From contig NZ_LFMW01000009.1 in assembly GCF_001050345.1 (NCBI RefSeq), forward strand, positions 161,305 through 225,304: a stretch of DNA of 64,000 bases, given 5' to 3'. Positions within the stretch are counted from its first letter, which is position 1. Every line of letters begins with the position of its first letter. This DNA is from Pseudomonas fildesensis. Lineage in GTDB: Bacteria > Pseudomonadota > Gammaproteobacteria > Pseudomonadales > Pseudomonadaceae. The notes under the pieces are model-generated. The model saw only the letters and a program-made list of their open reading frames with translations. It did not search any database and had not been told where the DNA came from. Shown piece by piece: positions 35,863 through 44,563 of the stretch. The position numbers and the translations under genes were made by a program.

Positions 35863-36317
35863 GATGGCACAACCGCTGGATGTTGGTGGGCGGCTTCAAA
35901 GGCGTGTAGTACGCGCAGCGCAGCCTCCATGTCCGCAGTCGTGATGTCGGCCAGCACTTCCCGGCGCAGGCGCACCAGTTGCGCCTCCACCGCGTGCACC
36001 AGTTCACGGCCACGCTCGGTGAGGCTCAAGGCCTTGGCGCGGCGGTCGTGGATGTCTTCGGTGCGGCACACATAGCCTCCGCTGCACAACTGATCAAGCA
36101 GGCGCACCAGCGACGGGCTTTCCATCCCGGACGCTTGCGCAACCTTGACCTGATGCACACCGTCGCCCAAGCGGCCGATCATCAACAACGGCACGGCGCA
36201 GGCTTCTGAAATACCGAAGCTCACCAGCGTGGTCTGGCAGATTTTGCGCCAGTTACGGGCGCCCACCACCATGCTGCTGCTGAGGTTCATCTGGAGTTGT
36301 TCGAGGGATTGAGGCAC
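35859..36317 (-). CDS. MarR-family regulator of the FUSC efflux operon
   Basis: A 152-residue winged-helix repressor. The core has QVKVAQASGMESPSLVRLLDQL (HTH) and the wing YVCRTEDIHDRRAKALSLTERG with the conserved D-R-R. The start is a GTG at 36317, with an alternative ATG nine codons on (36290, MNLSSSMVVGARNW). It is the first gene of its operon, so it controls its own transcription. The palindrome AGTTAG-TTTG-CTAACT just upstream is the probable operator. Aromatic-acid ligands are typical inducers in such arrangements. Confidence 0.9.
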   Translation of the reverse strand: MPQSLEQLQMNLSSSMVVGARNWRKICQTTLVSFGISEACAVPLLMIGRLGDGVHQVKVAQASGMESPSLVRLLDQLCSGGYVCRTEDIHDRRAKALSLTERGRELVHAVEAQLVRLRREVLADITTADMEAALRVLHAFEAAHQHPAVVPS

Positions 36318-36333
36318 TGGATAGTTCGCATAC

Positions 36334-36349
36334 AGTTAGTTTGCTAACT
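36334..36349. promoter_or_regulatory. Candidate MarR operator
   Basis: The inverted repeat AGTTAG (36334-36339) and CTAACT (36344-36349), with flanking partial extension ATAGTT...AACTAT, lies 17 bp before the marR GTG. Position and symmetry fit autorepression. Confidence 0.65.
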
Positions 36350-36460
36350 ATCAATATGGTCGATGGATCCAAACGCGTCAAGTTTTGAAACAATTTAGCG
36401 GATGGGTGGCGGAGCATGCGGGAGGTGTAGGTGAGTAAAGCGGGTTTGAGCGTGGGTGTT

Positions 36461-36491
36461 GATCGTTCCCACGCTCTGCGTGGGAACGATC
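36461..36491. repeat. Perfect 14-bp inverted repeat (GATCGTTCCCACGC)
   Basis: GATCGTTCCCACGC-TCT-GCGTGGGAACGATC is a familiar Pseudomonas intergenic palindrome. On the minus strand it follows the small ORF 36501-36584 by 9 bp and could act as its terminator, though no T-tract follows. Confidence 0.8.
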
Positions 36492-36500
36492 GATTGGTTG

Positions 36501-36584
36501 TTAGGCCTCTTGGCCGGTCAGGATTTTTTGCACCATCGCCAAAAAACATGCTTGCGCGTCATTTTCCTGCTTCCTTGTATTCAT
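36501..36584 (-). CDS. Possible 27-residue small ORF
   Basis: The minus strand reads MNTRKQENDAQACFLAMVQK then ILTGQEA and a TAA stop. It has an ATG start, the codon use looks like local genes, and a palindrome follows the stop. The ribosome binding site is weak. It lies 51 bp downstream of the Fic gene. It could be a genuine small protein or the tail of a lost gene. Confidence 0.3.
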   Translation of the reverse strand: MNTRKQENDAQACFLAMVQKILTGQEA

Positions 36585-36634
36585 AGGCCACATCCGGTGT
36601 TACAGGCACACCGGCCACTATCGTCCACCTCCGT

Positions 36635-38128
36635 TTAGTCGATAGGAAATTTCCCAATTTCGCGCAGAGCATGCCCCGCTTCCGACTCAATAAACTCAAA
36701 CACCTCCTCCGGCACGCTGTACTGAAACTGCTTGCGCCGGTGTTTCGACACCTTGCCTTCGTTATCCAGGCACATCATCACCAGCTTCGACAAATCACTG
36801 CCGCGTACGTCGAAGCGCTGGTTCACGGCCTTGATCACACGGTCGTAGCGGTCGAGAAATTCGGTTTCTTCGCGCAGTTCGACTTCCAACGCACGGCGGG
36901 CCATTTGCAGGGTGAATTCGACGCAGCGGGTGGCATCCCAGTAGCGGTAGATCGAGGGGTGGCCGATGAAGTCGAAGGCCATCTGATCGCCGTCCAGCCA
37001 GGTAACATCCCAGAACTCCCGCGTCGGTTGAGAAAAGGCTTTGAGTGCCTCCAGGTAGGCTTGTTCTTCGTGCTTCATGGCAACGGAGACCGGCAGCAGC
37101 AGGCCGTGTTCCAGTGCGCCGTAGTGGCAGAGCATCTGGTGGATCAGGAAGCGGGACAGGCGCCCATTGCCGTCCATGAACGGGTGCAGAAATACAAAAC
37201 CGAATGCGGTCACGGCCGCCGCGACCAAGGGGTCAACCTCGCGCACAGGCTGATTGGCGAAGGCCATCAGCTCTTCCATCAGCTCCTGACAGAGTGCTGG
37301 CGCCGGCGGCACATAGCTGACGCCCGCCGCGCCACGCAGGCCGTTGTGCAGGTGGTTCTGCTCGTGGCGGAATGCGACGGCCTTGTCGAAGAGGTTGGAG
37401 ACGGTGCTGTTTTGCAGCTCGACCAAGTAGTCCTCGGTGAGCAGGCGACCTTCGTGGGCCTGGCGTAACAGCTGGACGAAGCGGCGGGATTTTTCTTCGC
37501 TGGGTTGTTCTTTTTCGATGGCGAACGAGTCACGGGTTTCATGCAGATAGGCCCACTGGATGGCGCGGTCCATCATTTCGGGTGGCAGCGCGGCCATGAA
37601 AGACTTGGCGCGGCTCAACACATCAAGCGCCAGCAACGCCTCCAGCTCAGGCGTTCGCTCTACGGTGGCACAGTAATGCAGGGAGCCCAATCCGTTGAAA
37701 TCCACTCGCCAGCGACTGTCACGGGTGCTGGGGCCGGTTACATAGCGCTTGGGATCGAACAGGGCGACAACGCGTCCGCGAACGGGAAGGGCGTAATTCA
37801 GCGTCTTCCCTGTAAACCCTTCCCAAAGAAAGCAGGCCTTTCTGATAAACGCGCCATTGGGCGAATCCGCCAACCCAGCCAGGAAGGGTTCTGGGCCCAA
37901 CCTTTCAAATACCTGGGCGAGCACCGCTAGATTTACGCCTTCATGCTTGAGCGCGAACAGCACATGTTCAAACAGTGCATGTTGCGCAGGCGCCACGCTG
38001 TGGGGGACGGCCAGGCAGTTGCCGATCAAAGTGATTCTGGTCACAGGTTTGATCATCGCGACGCGATAGGGCGCGATAACTTTTAGATCCAGCGCTTCAC
38101 AGAGAAGGGCATATCCGACTGTTGGCAT
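36635..38128 (-). CDS. Fic-domain protein (predicted AMP-transferase)
   Basis: A 497-residue protein with the Fic motif HPFMDGNGRLSR (His ~330), which transfers AMP or a related nucleotide moiety onto a protein hydroxyl. The flap region lies around LQNSTVSNLFDK. An SFAIEKE segment (~residue 218) sits where class II Fic proteins carry the inhibitory S/T-x-x-x-E-G/N helix. Here Lys replaces Gly/Asn, while the key Glu is kept. The C-terminal ~120 residues look like a winged-helix domain (SKLVMMCLDNEGKVSKHRRKQFQ). The start is ATG 38128. It stands alone, behind a region of poly-T/A tracts. Confidence 0.88.
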   Translation of the reverse strand: MPTVGYALLCEALDLKVIAPYRVAMIKPVTRITLIGNCLAVPHSVAPAQHALFEHVLFALKHEGVNLAVLAQVFERLGPEPFLAGLADSPNGAFIRKACFLWEGFTGKTLNYALPVRGRVVALFDPKRYVTGPSTRDSRWRVDFNGLGSLHYCATVERTPELEALLALDVLSRAKSFMAALPPEMMDRAIQWAYLHETRDSFAIEKEQPSEEKSRRFVQLLRQAHEGRLLTEDYLVELQNSTVSNLFDKAVAFRHEQNHLHNGLRGAAGVSYVPPAPALCQELMEELMAFANQPVREVDPLVAAAVTAFGFVFLHPFMDGNGRLSRFLIHQMLCHYGALEHGLLLPVSVAMKHEEQAYLEALKAFSQPTREFWDVTWLDGDQMAFDFIGHPSIYRYWDATRCVEFTLQMARRALEVELREETEFLDRYDRVIKAVNQRFDVRGSDLSKLVMMCLDNEGKVSKHRRKQFQYSVPEEVFEFIESEAGHALREIGKFPID

Positions 38129-38171
38129 GGTGAGCCTTTCCAGAAAAAATTCACTGGAGCGATTAAAGCCC

Positions 38172-38232
38172 AGTTTTTTTTACCTCTCACCATTTTTTTT
38201 TACATTATTGTGTTTCCTCAAGGATTTTTTTA
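38172..38232. promoter_or_regulatory. Repeated A/T-tracts upstream of the Fic gene
   Basis: Three runs of 7-9 T followed by AC (about 38174, 38193 and 38225) lie in 60 bp, read as A-tracts on the Fic coding strand, 45-100 bp before its ATG. They could act as curved DNA or UP-element, or be slippage-prone. No clear -35/-10 pair was fixed. Confidence 0.4.
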
Positions 38233-38475
38233 CACATTACGCCCGCGCCGCAGCATCAGATTCAACTCATCCACCACCTCCGCCCAATCCGCATCCTCCA
38301 AAATTTCCTCACGCAAAAACGCTCGCTGGCTGTCCGTCCAGAAAAACGCATCCGCCAGTTTCAAATCCGGTTTGAGCGGTGAATGAGCGGTTACAAACTG
38401 CTCAATACTGGCCGGGTCATCCGCCAGCCCCAGTTGTTTGAACAGTAACGGCAAGCTATGCACAGGCGATTCCAT
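38230..38475 (-). CDS. DUF2789 family protein
   Basis: An 81-residue acidic protein (MESPVHSLPLLFKQLGLADD) with the family blocks IEQFVTAHSPL and LADAFFWTDSQRAFLREEI, ending in a basic LMLRRGRNV. DUF2789 proteins are common in Pseudomonas and have no known function. Full-length. Confidence 0.85.
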   Translation of the reverse strand: MESPVHSLPLLFKQLGLADDPASIEQFVTAHSPLKPDLKLADAFFWTDSQRAFLREEILEDADWAEVVDELNLMLRRGRNV

Positions 38476-38508
38476 GGTGGGCTCCAGACAGAAAAGGTTT
38501 AAACGAGT

Positions 38509-40113
38509 CTAGCGGCAGCATTCGGGTTGCGGCTGCGGCACCTTGCACAGCACAAACAAGCGTGCCCTGGCGCCGCCACCGTCCTGGCGACTGAGTTCGC
38601 GCCACCCCTCGGGCAGCGGGGCGAATTCATCCGGTGGCTCGTTGCTGCTAATCAGCCACACGCGGTGTGTATCCGCCGGCAGTGCCGACAGACGGTCAAG
38701 GTAGATACGGCCGCCGTCCTGGTCCACCAGGGTGCCGAAGCCATAGGCATTTGGCCGGGTCGGCGTACCGTCGGGCTTGGGTGGGGTGAAGAGCTGCAGT
38801 TGGGCGTCGGTCTGGTCGTAATACACGTAGCTCAGGTACCACATCATGTCGCTGAGGACGATGCGGTCGTCTTCCTGGTAGTTACGATTGACGAACTCCA
38901 CCGGCACGTTGACCTGGTCATGCTCATCCACGGCGAAGTTGTTCTTCAACCCCACGAGTTCCAAACCGACAAACAGCACGAACAACGCTGCTCCTAGCAG
39001 TGAAAAACGTGCCGGCAGGCGGTCGATGGCCAAGGCCAGGAGGATCGGCAGGCCCAGGGCGTAGACGGTGAGGTAACGCTCGATAAACACCGGGGAGATG
39101 AATGACACCGCATACACCAGCAGCAGCGGCAGCAGGAAAAACAGCGCCAGCAGGCTGGCTGGTCGATAGCGCTCGTGATCGCGCCAGGCGGTGACGCCTA
39201 CCACGGCCACCAGCAGCAGCGGGAATACCCAGAACAGCGGTGGCCAGAAATTGATACCTTCATCCTGCAGCACGAACTGCCAGATCATCGACGGCAGGGA
39301 ATGCAGGTTCACCGGTTCTTCCCAGCCAATATCGCCGCCCACCTTGAGCTGTTCGACGTGCTGCACCAGGTCGAGCAGGTTCGGCAGCCAGGGCAAATAC
39401 ACCACCACAATCGCGACGTTGACCGCCCACCACGTTGGACGCGTAATCAACCGCTGGCCTGGCAACTGGGATGGGCTCAGCAATCCCAGGTACGCCCAAT
39501 GCACCAGCACGCACAGCGCGGTGAAGTAATGGGTGTAGAAACCGGCACTCATCAGCAACGCGTAAACGACCAGGTAGCGCGTGCGTTGGGGCTGGCGCAC
39601 CCAGTACACCAGCGCCAGCGTAGCGCCCAGTAGCCACACGCCCAGCAGCGAGTACATGCGCACTTCCTGGCTGTAGCGCACCGCCGTGGGCAGCAGTGCC
39701 AGCAGGATCCCCGCCAGCACGGCGGCGCGTCGGGTGGACAGTTGCCGCGTGAGCCAGATGCCCAAGCCCACAGCCACCACGCCGGGGATGGCACTCATGC
39801 CGCGAATCGACCCGATGCTGTCGCCAAACAATTCGATCCAGCCGCGCAGCAGGAAAAAATACAGCGGCGGGTGCACGTCATGGGCTGCGTGAAACCACAG
39901 GTCAGCCAGTGCGTATTCGCTGAGCAGCAGGCTGGAGCCTTCGTCGCCCCAGATCGCGGCGGCCGTCAGGCCGTAAAAACGCAGGGCGATGGCCAGCGCC
40001 AGGATCGGCACCCACCACAACCGGCTGATCCAGCCGGCCCTCTCCCAGGCGAGGCGGTTGAATGCGGGCAACGCCCCGACCTTATCGTTTTGCTCTACCA
40101 CAGACCGACGCAC
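38509..40113 (-). CDS. GT39/ArnT-like membrane glycosyltransferase
   Basis: A ~534-residue multi-spanning protein. The catalytic first periplasmic loop carries WGDEGSSLLL with the D-E pair expected of GT-C enzymes, followed by HAAHDVHPPLYFFLLRGW. About ten further transmembrane helices and a ~150-residue soluble C-terminal domain follow. It probably transfers a sugar from a polyprenyl-phosphate carrier, acceptor unknown. The start is taken as GTG 40113, with a GGGGAA element upstream; the longer frame to 40203 adds a low-complexity leader without a start context. It is divergent from the 40293 gene. Confidence 0.82.
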   Translation of the reverse strand: MRRSVVEQNDKVGALPAFNRLAWERAGWISRLWWVPILALAIALRFYGLTAAAIWGDEGSSLLLSEYALADLWFHAAHDVHPPLYFFLLRGWIELFGDSIGSIRGMSAIPGVVAVGLGIWLTRQLSTRRAAVLAGILLALLPTAVRYSQEVRMYSLLGVWLLGATLALVYWVRQPQRTRYLVVYALLMSAGFYTHYFTALCVLVHWAYLGLLSPSQLPGQRLITRPTWWAVNVAIVVVYLPWLPNLLDLVQHVEQLKVGGDIGWEEPVNLHSLPSMIWQFVLQDEGINFWPPLFWVFPLLLVAVVGVTAWRDHERYRPASLLALFFLLPLLLVYAVSFISPVFIERYLTVYALGLPILLALAIDRLPARFSLLGAALFVLFVGLELVGLKNNFAVDEHDQVNVPVEFVNRNYQEDDRIVLSDMMWYLSYVYYDQTDAQLQLFTPPKPDGTPTRPNAYGFGTLVDQDGGRIYLDRLSALPADTHRVWLISSNEPPDEFAPLPEGWRELSRQDGGGARARLFVLCKVPQPQPECCR

Positions 40114-40292
40114 CTCGATTCCCCTGCCACTGCACTGTTTACCCGACTGCAAACACCGCCACTCTAGGACAAAAGCCCCGGACTCGCTTCTGGAATCGGA
40201 CAAATCAGCAATTTGTGTAGGGCTTCAACGAAGCACTCGTAAGATCACGCTATTATTGCCACCCTCCAAGGACTCAGGATCAAGGACACGTC

Positions 40293-42461
40293 ATGCGCAT
40301 CGGTTTTCTGTCACCCCTGGCACTGGCACTGCTAGCCGGTATTTCACTGCAGGCCCAAGCCAGCTCCGACGACTCGTGCTATCCCGACTGGCGTGTCTCG
40401 CGTGGCAGCCTCGACCCGTGCAGCAACCAACCCTTCCTCAATCCAGGCAACGACAGCCGCGTCAACCTGCGCCTGCTGCTGGCCGACAAACAGGCGGCGG
40501 CCCTGACGCCGAATGCCTTGAGCGAGGATGACCTGGCCCAAGGGTTCGGCCCGGTGCCGTTTCCGGTGTATCGCCTCGCGCCCATCCCCGGAACGGACGA
40601 AGCGCCCGACGACCAACCGGACGATTCACGCACCGCCGAACTCGACACGCTGCTCCAGCCCCTGGGCATCAAGCGCGACGACTACAAAACCGCCGGCGAA
40701 GCCTTCCTCAGCGGCGAAGGCAGCCGCTGCCGCAGCAACGACGATGACAGCGCCACCGCGTTTATCAGCCAGGTGATCAAGGCCGAAATGCCAGCGGCTG
40801 AACGCGAGTTGCTGGTGAAGGCGCGGCTGCAATTGCTCACTGCCTGCAACTGGGATGGCCAGGTGCTGGATGCACAGCAGACACCGTCGACCAATGCCCA
40901 GCTGTTTCGCACTTATCTACAGGCCGCCGCCGACTTCTACAGCGGTCGCTTCAGTGACGCCGAACGCGGTTTTGCCGCCGCCAGCAGCAGCGATGTGCCG
41001 TGGCTGCGGGAAACCGCGCTGTACATGACCGCACGCACCTCACTGAACCAGGCGCAGGCCGAAGCCTTCGACGAATACGGCATGCCGCAACTTGAGCATG
41101 TGGATAAGTCCGCGCTGGGCGATGCCGAGGGAGGGTTTCTCGGCTACCTGAAAACTTATCCACAGGGCGCATACGTAGCCTCTGCCCGTGGCTTGTTGCG
41201 CCGCGTGTATTGGCTGGCGGGCAACGATGAAAAACTCGCCGAAGCGTTTGCCTGGCAACTGACCGAGGCCACCGAGGCCCAGCGCAATGTGTCGATGGAT
41301 GAACTGGTGGAAGAGGCCGACCTCAAGTTGCTGATGGTCAACAGCGAGACCGTCAAGACGCCGATGATCCAGTTCGTCAGCGACCTGATGGTGATGCGCG
41401 GCGGCAACCAACCGACGCTGAGCCGCGCAGATCTCGAAAAGCAAAAAGCCGCGTTTGCCAGCGCGCCTGAACTCTACGACTACTTGTTGGCCGTGTGTGC
41501 GCTGTACATCGAGCATCAACCGGACAGCGCCTTGAAGCAGTTGCCGCAGAGCGTACCGTCGACCCTGAACTACTTCGCCTTCAGCCAACAGACCCTGCGC
41601 GCCCTGGCACTCGAAGCCAAGCAAGACTGGAAGACTGCCGAAGCCCTGTGGCTGGAACTGCTGCCGCTGGCCAAACAGCCGCTGCAACGCGACCAGCTTG
41701 AGCTGGCACTGGCGATGAATTACGAACGCAGCGGCCAGTTGGCCAAGGTGTTCGCCGCCGACTCGCCGATCAGCGCCAAGCAGGTGCGTTACATCCTGCT
41801 GCGCAACGTCGCCGGGCCTGAGTTGCTGCGCGAGCAAATCGCCAGGGCCAGCGACCCGCTGGAGCGCCAGACCGCGCAATTCGTGCTGCTCTACAAAGAC
41901 CTGCTGCGGGGCCAGTTTGCGACTTTCGCCGACGACCTCAAGCAACTGCCGGCCTCGGCCCCTGAGGACAAATTGGGCACCAGCCTGGGCTACGTCTACA
42001 GCGCCAGCCAGACCTTGAAACTGTTCCAGTGGAGCGGCGACAAGGCCGAATCCGGTTACGCCTGCCCGACCATCGCGCAAACGGCTGCCACCCTGCAAAC
42101 CGACGCGAAAAACCCACAGGCCCTTAACTGTTTTGGCGAATTCATTCTGCGTAACGGCCTGGACGGCATGCCACTCGAACAAGCCCGTGCCGCCGGCAGC
42201 CTGGGCAGCACCCCGTCGGGCTTCAAGGGCGAAAGCTTCTCGCGACTCGACGGTTACCAGCAGGTGATCGGCAACCCCAAGGCGCCGAAAACCGACAAGG
42301 CCTACGCGCTGTTTCGCGCCATCAATTGCTACGCACCCGCAGGCTATAACAGCTGCGGCGGCGCAGACGTGACACCTGCCGCGCGCAAAGCCTGGTTCCG
42401 CCAGCTCAAGACGGGCTTCGGCGACACCCAGTGGGGCAAATCGCTGCAGTACTACTGGTGA
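40293..42461 (+). CDS. Secreted alpha-helical repeat protein, function unknown
   Basis: A 722-residue protein with a signal peptide (LALALLAGISLQAQA-SS). Cys-containing segments CYPDWRVSRGSLDPCSN lie near the mature N-terminus, and long helical repeats resemble TPR/Sel1-like scaffolds (for example SALGDAEGGFLGYLKTYPQG, ASARGLLRRVYWLAG). No enzymatic motif is seen. It is translationally coupled to the DUF3142 gene 42458-43162 by a GTGA overlap. I recognise this pair as a recurring Pseudomonas arrangement but know no function. Confidence 0.75.
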   Translation: MRIGFLSPLALALLAGISLQAQASSDDSCYPDWRVSRGSLDPCSNQPFLNPGNDSRVNLRLLLADKQAAALTPNALSEDDLAQGFGPVPFPVYRLAPIPGTDEAPDDQPDDSRTAELDTLLQPLGIKRDDYKTAGEAFLSGEGSRCRSNDDDSATAFISQVIKAEMPAAERELLVKARLQLLTACNWDGQVLDAQQTPSTNAQLFRTYLQAAADFYSGRFSDAERGFAAASSSDVPWLRETALYMTARTSLNQAQAEAFDEYGMPQLEHVDKSALGDAEGGFLGYLKTYPQGAYVASARGLLRRVYWLAGNDEKLAEAFAWQLTEATEAQRNVSMDELVEEADLKLLMVNSETVKTPMIQFVSDLMVMRGGNQPTLSRADLEKQKAAFASAPELYDYLLAVCALYIEHQPDSALKQLPQSVPSTLNYFAFSQQTLRALALEAKQDWKTAEALWLELLPLAKQPLQRDQLELALAMNYERSGQLAKVFAADSPISAKQVRYILLRNVAGPELLREQIARASDPLERQTAQFVLLYKDLLRGQFATFADDLKQLPASAPEDKLGTSLGYVYSASQTLKLFQWSGDKAESGYACPTIAQTAATLQTDAKNPQALNCFGEFILRNGLDGMPLEQARAAGSLGSTPSGFKGESFSRLDGYQQVIGNPKAPKTDKAYALFRAINCYAPAGYNSCGGADVTPAARKAWFRQLKTGFGDTQWGKSLQYYW

Positions 42462-43162
42462 AACACCTGTGGCTAGGCTTGCTGCTGTTGGCAAGCCCGG
42501 CCTTCGGCGCCGTCGACGCCCGCGACTATGACGCCTTCTGGCTGTGGAGCGGCGTCGCGCCCCAGCCCGTACTCAAACAGGCAAACTCCCTGTACATCCT
42601 CCAGGGCCAAATCAACGCCACCCGCCGCGCGCCCCAGCGTGGCGTGCAATTTATCGCCCAGGGCATGAGCGTGCCGCGCCTCACTCAGGGCGAAGTCTGG
42701 GTGGTGTATCGCGCCCACACCCTGCACTGGCCGGAACGGGTCTACAGCCAACTGCTCGGCCAGGTGCAACGCTGGCGCGACGCGGGCAACCCGGTGGTCG
42801 GCATCCAGATCGACTTCGACGCCCGCACCCAATACCTGCACGAATACGCCGACTTCCTGCGCGACCTGCGCCAACGCCTGCCCGCCGACTTGCGCCTGAG
42901 CATCACCGGCCTGATGGACTGGAGCAGCAATGCCGACCCGGCCGCCATCGCCCAGCTCAAGGGCGTGGTCGATGAAGTGGTGGTGCAGACGTATCAGGGG
43001 CGCCACAGCATCCCGGATTACGCGGCGTATTTGCCACGGCTGAACCGGATAGGGGTGCCGTTCAAGGTCGGGTTGATTCAGGGTGGGGAGTGGGAAGAGC
43101 CGGGGTATTTGAAGGGGAGTGAGTGGTTTCGGGGGTATGTGGTTTTTTTGCAGAATCGTTGA
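42458..43162 (+). CDS. DUF3142 domain protein
   Basis: A 234-residue exported protein. The GTG at 42458 overlaps the stop of the preceding gene (GTGA) and opens a signal peptide (HLWLGLLLLASPAFG-AV). Conserved blocks are YDAFWLWSGV, VGIQIDFDARTQYL, LSITGLMDWSS and VVVQTYQGRH. The Asp-rich strand ends suggest a TIM-barrel, glycoside-hydrolase-like fold. Activity is unknown. The longer frame to 42431 is read through the upstream gene. Confidence 0.8.
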   Translation: MKHLWLGLLLLASPAFGAVDARDYDAFWLWSGVAPQPVLKQANSLYILQGQINATRRAPQRGVQFIAQGMSVPRLTQGEVWVVYRAHTLHWPERVYSQLLGQVQRWRDAGNPVVGIQIDFDARTQYLHEYADFLRDLRQRLPADLRLSITGLMDWSSNADPAAIAQLKGVVDEVVVQTYQGRHSIPDYAAYLPRLNRIGVPFKVGLIQGGEWEEPGYLKGSEWFRGYVVFLQNR

Positions 43163-43232
43163 CATAGATGTCAACTCTGTGCAAGAAAGTGTCCACGGTC
43201 CATGGACAGTGGACACTTACCTTCAGGCCAGC

Positions 43233-43862
43233 ATGAAAAGTCAGGACGTTGTAATTCTATTCAAATTGATCAGCCTGGACCTTCAAGCGAGAGGGGAGCG
43301 GGTCAACGAACTCGGGGTCGAAAAAATCGATCTCAACCGGCCCCATGACTGGAAAGGCTGGGACGATATTATCGACGAGGAACCCATCTCGCCGAACAGT
43401 GAAAGTTATTCCGTTCGAGCGCTCTCTGCCTCACTGGCCTTGAGCAAGAGCGAGGTATCCAATTCCCTGAATCGTTGTCGAGACATCGGTCTCATTCACA
43501 CTGACCGGGTGAGCGGAAAACCCAGTGTCAGAAGCGCTGCTCTTTTGGACTTCGTCAGATACGGCATCCGTTACGTCTTTCCCGCAAAACCAGGCCCAAT
43601 CGTTCGGGGCATACCAACTGCATTCGCAGCCCCGGTCCTGGCTGGGAAAGTAATGAGCGGCGGCGATCTCATTCCCGTATGGCCGGACGCCTATGGCAAA
43701 AGCAAAGGCCAGGAAATCTCTCCGTTGTATAAGACCGTCCCCGGGGCGGTGAAAAAGGACGAGCTTCTTTATCACTTTCTGGCCCTTGTGGACGCCATCC
43801 GTATCGGAGGGCCACGCGAAGCCAAAGTGGCTGACGCGATGCTGAGAGAGTGGATCCTGTGA
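43233..43862 (+). CDS. Winged-helix-like protein, first gene of NTase/PP2C module
   Basis: A 209-residue soluble protein. The ATG at 43233 (MKSQDVVILFKLIS) follows a gap; the longer frame to 43119 overlaps the previous gene. The N-terminal ~100 residues look like a winged helix-turn-helix (YSVRALSASLALSKSEVSNS then LNRCRDIGLIH). The C-terminal part carries RYGIRYVFPAKPGPIVRGIP and PVWPDAYGKSKGQ, ending in an ALVDAIRIGGPREAKVADA helix. By analogy with AbiEi-type antitoxins it may bind DNA and regulate the operon, but this is inference. Its stop overlaps the GTG start of the nucleotidyltransferase. Confidence 0.65.
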   Translation: MKSQDVVILFKLISLDLQARGERVNELGVEKIDLNRPHDWKGWDDIIDEEPISPNSESYSVRALSASLALSKSEVSNSLNRCRDIGLIHTDRVSGKPSVRSAALLDFVRYGIRYVFPAKPGPIVRGIPTAFAAPVLAGKVMSGGDLIPVWPDAYGKSKGQEISPLYKTVPGAVKKDELLYHFLALVDAIRIGGPREAKVADAMLREWIL

Positions 43863-44563
43863 CCTCAAACCGGGAAATGATGCTGCAAATGCTTGAAGAG
43901 GTCGCCGACGCACTGGGCGTTGAGCTGCGTCAGCAAGTGGCATTTGTCGGCGGATGCACGACTGTTTTGCTCATCACCGATGAATACACTCTGGAGTCGA
44001 TTCGCGGCACGGATGATGTGGACTTGGTTATCCATCTGACCGGGACGGCTGACTGGTACCGACTTGAACAAACCCTCAAACCCAAAGGCTTCAAAAACAC
44101 CGGGCAGGACACCGTCACCTGCCGGCTGCGATTAGGCGCCTTGAAAGTCGACTTCATGCCCACCGATGAAAAGGTACTGGGCTTCTCCAACACCTGGTTC
44201 GTCGGCGGACTGGATAATGCCGTTGATTACACATTGCCCAACCGAACGCGCATCAAGGTCTTCGCGGCGCCTTGGTTTCTGGCGGCCAAGCTGCAGGCCT
44301 ACCAGGGACGAGGCAACGGCGACGTACTGATGTCCAATGACATAGAAGATGTCATTGCGCTATTGGACGGCCGGGAAGAGCTGATTGAGGAAACGAGACA
44401 CGCACCGATCGCGTTACGGCGTTTCGTGAGCGATCAACTCTCAGCTTTGCTCCGGCTGGCGGCGTTTCAAGACGTGATCCAAAGTACTGCACAAGACTCT
44501 GATCGCGAGACGTTGATTTACGAGCGCCTCAAGACCCTCATTGGATTCGGAGCGCTGGCTTGA
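43859..44563 (+). CDS. Nucleotidyltransferase, AbiEii/toxin-like
   Basis: A 234-residue protein of the nucleotidyltransferase superfamily. The N-terminal core has VAFVGGCTTVLLITDE, the G-G motif, followed by IRGTDDVDLVIHL, the D-x-D metal pair. A third acidic position, KVDFMP, follows. The C-terminal half is helical, with APWFLAAKLQAYQGRGNGDV and SNDIEDVIALLDGREEL, as in AbiEii proteins. The start is GTG 43859, overlapping the previous stop (GTGA). Known relatives modify tRNA or protein, and the target here is unknown. It is followed by a PP2C-like phosphatase in a TTGA overlap. Confidence 0.8.
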   Translation: MTSNREMMLQMLEEVADALGVELRQQVAFVGGCTTVLLITDEYTLESIRGTDDVDLVIHLTGTADWYRLEQTLKPKGFKNTGQDTVTCRLRLGALKVDFMPTDEKVLGFSNTWFVGGLDNAVDYTLPNRTRIKVFAAPWFLAAKLQAYQGRGNGDVLMSNDIEDVIALLDGREELIEETRHAPIALRRFVSDQLSALLRLAAFQDVIQSTAQDSDRETLIYERLKTLIGFGALA

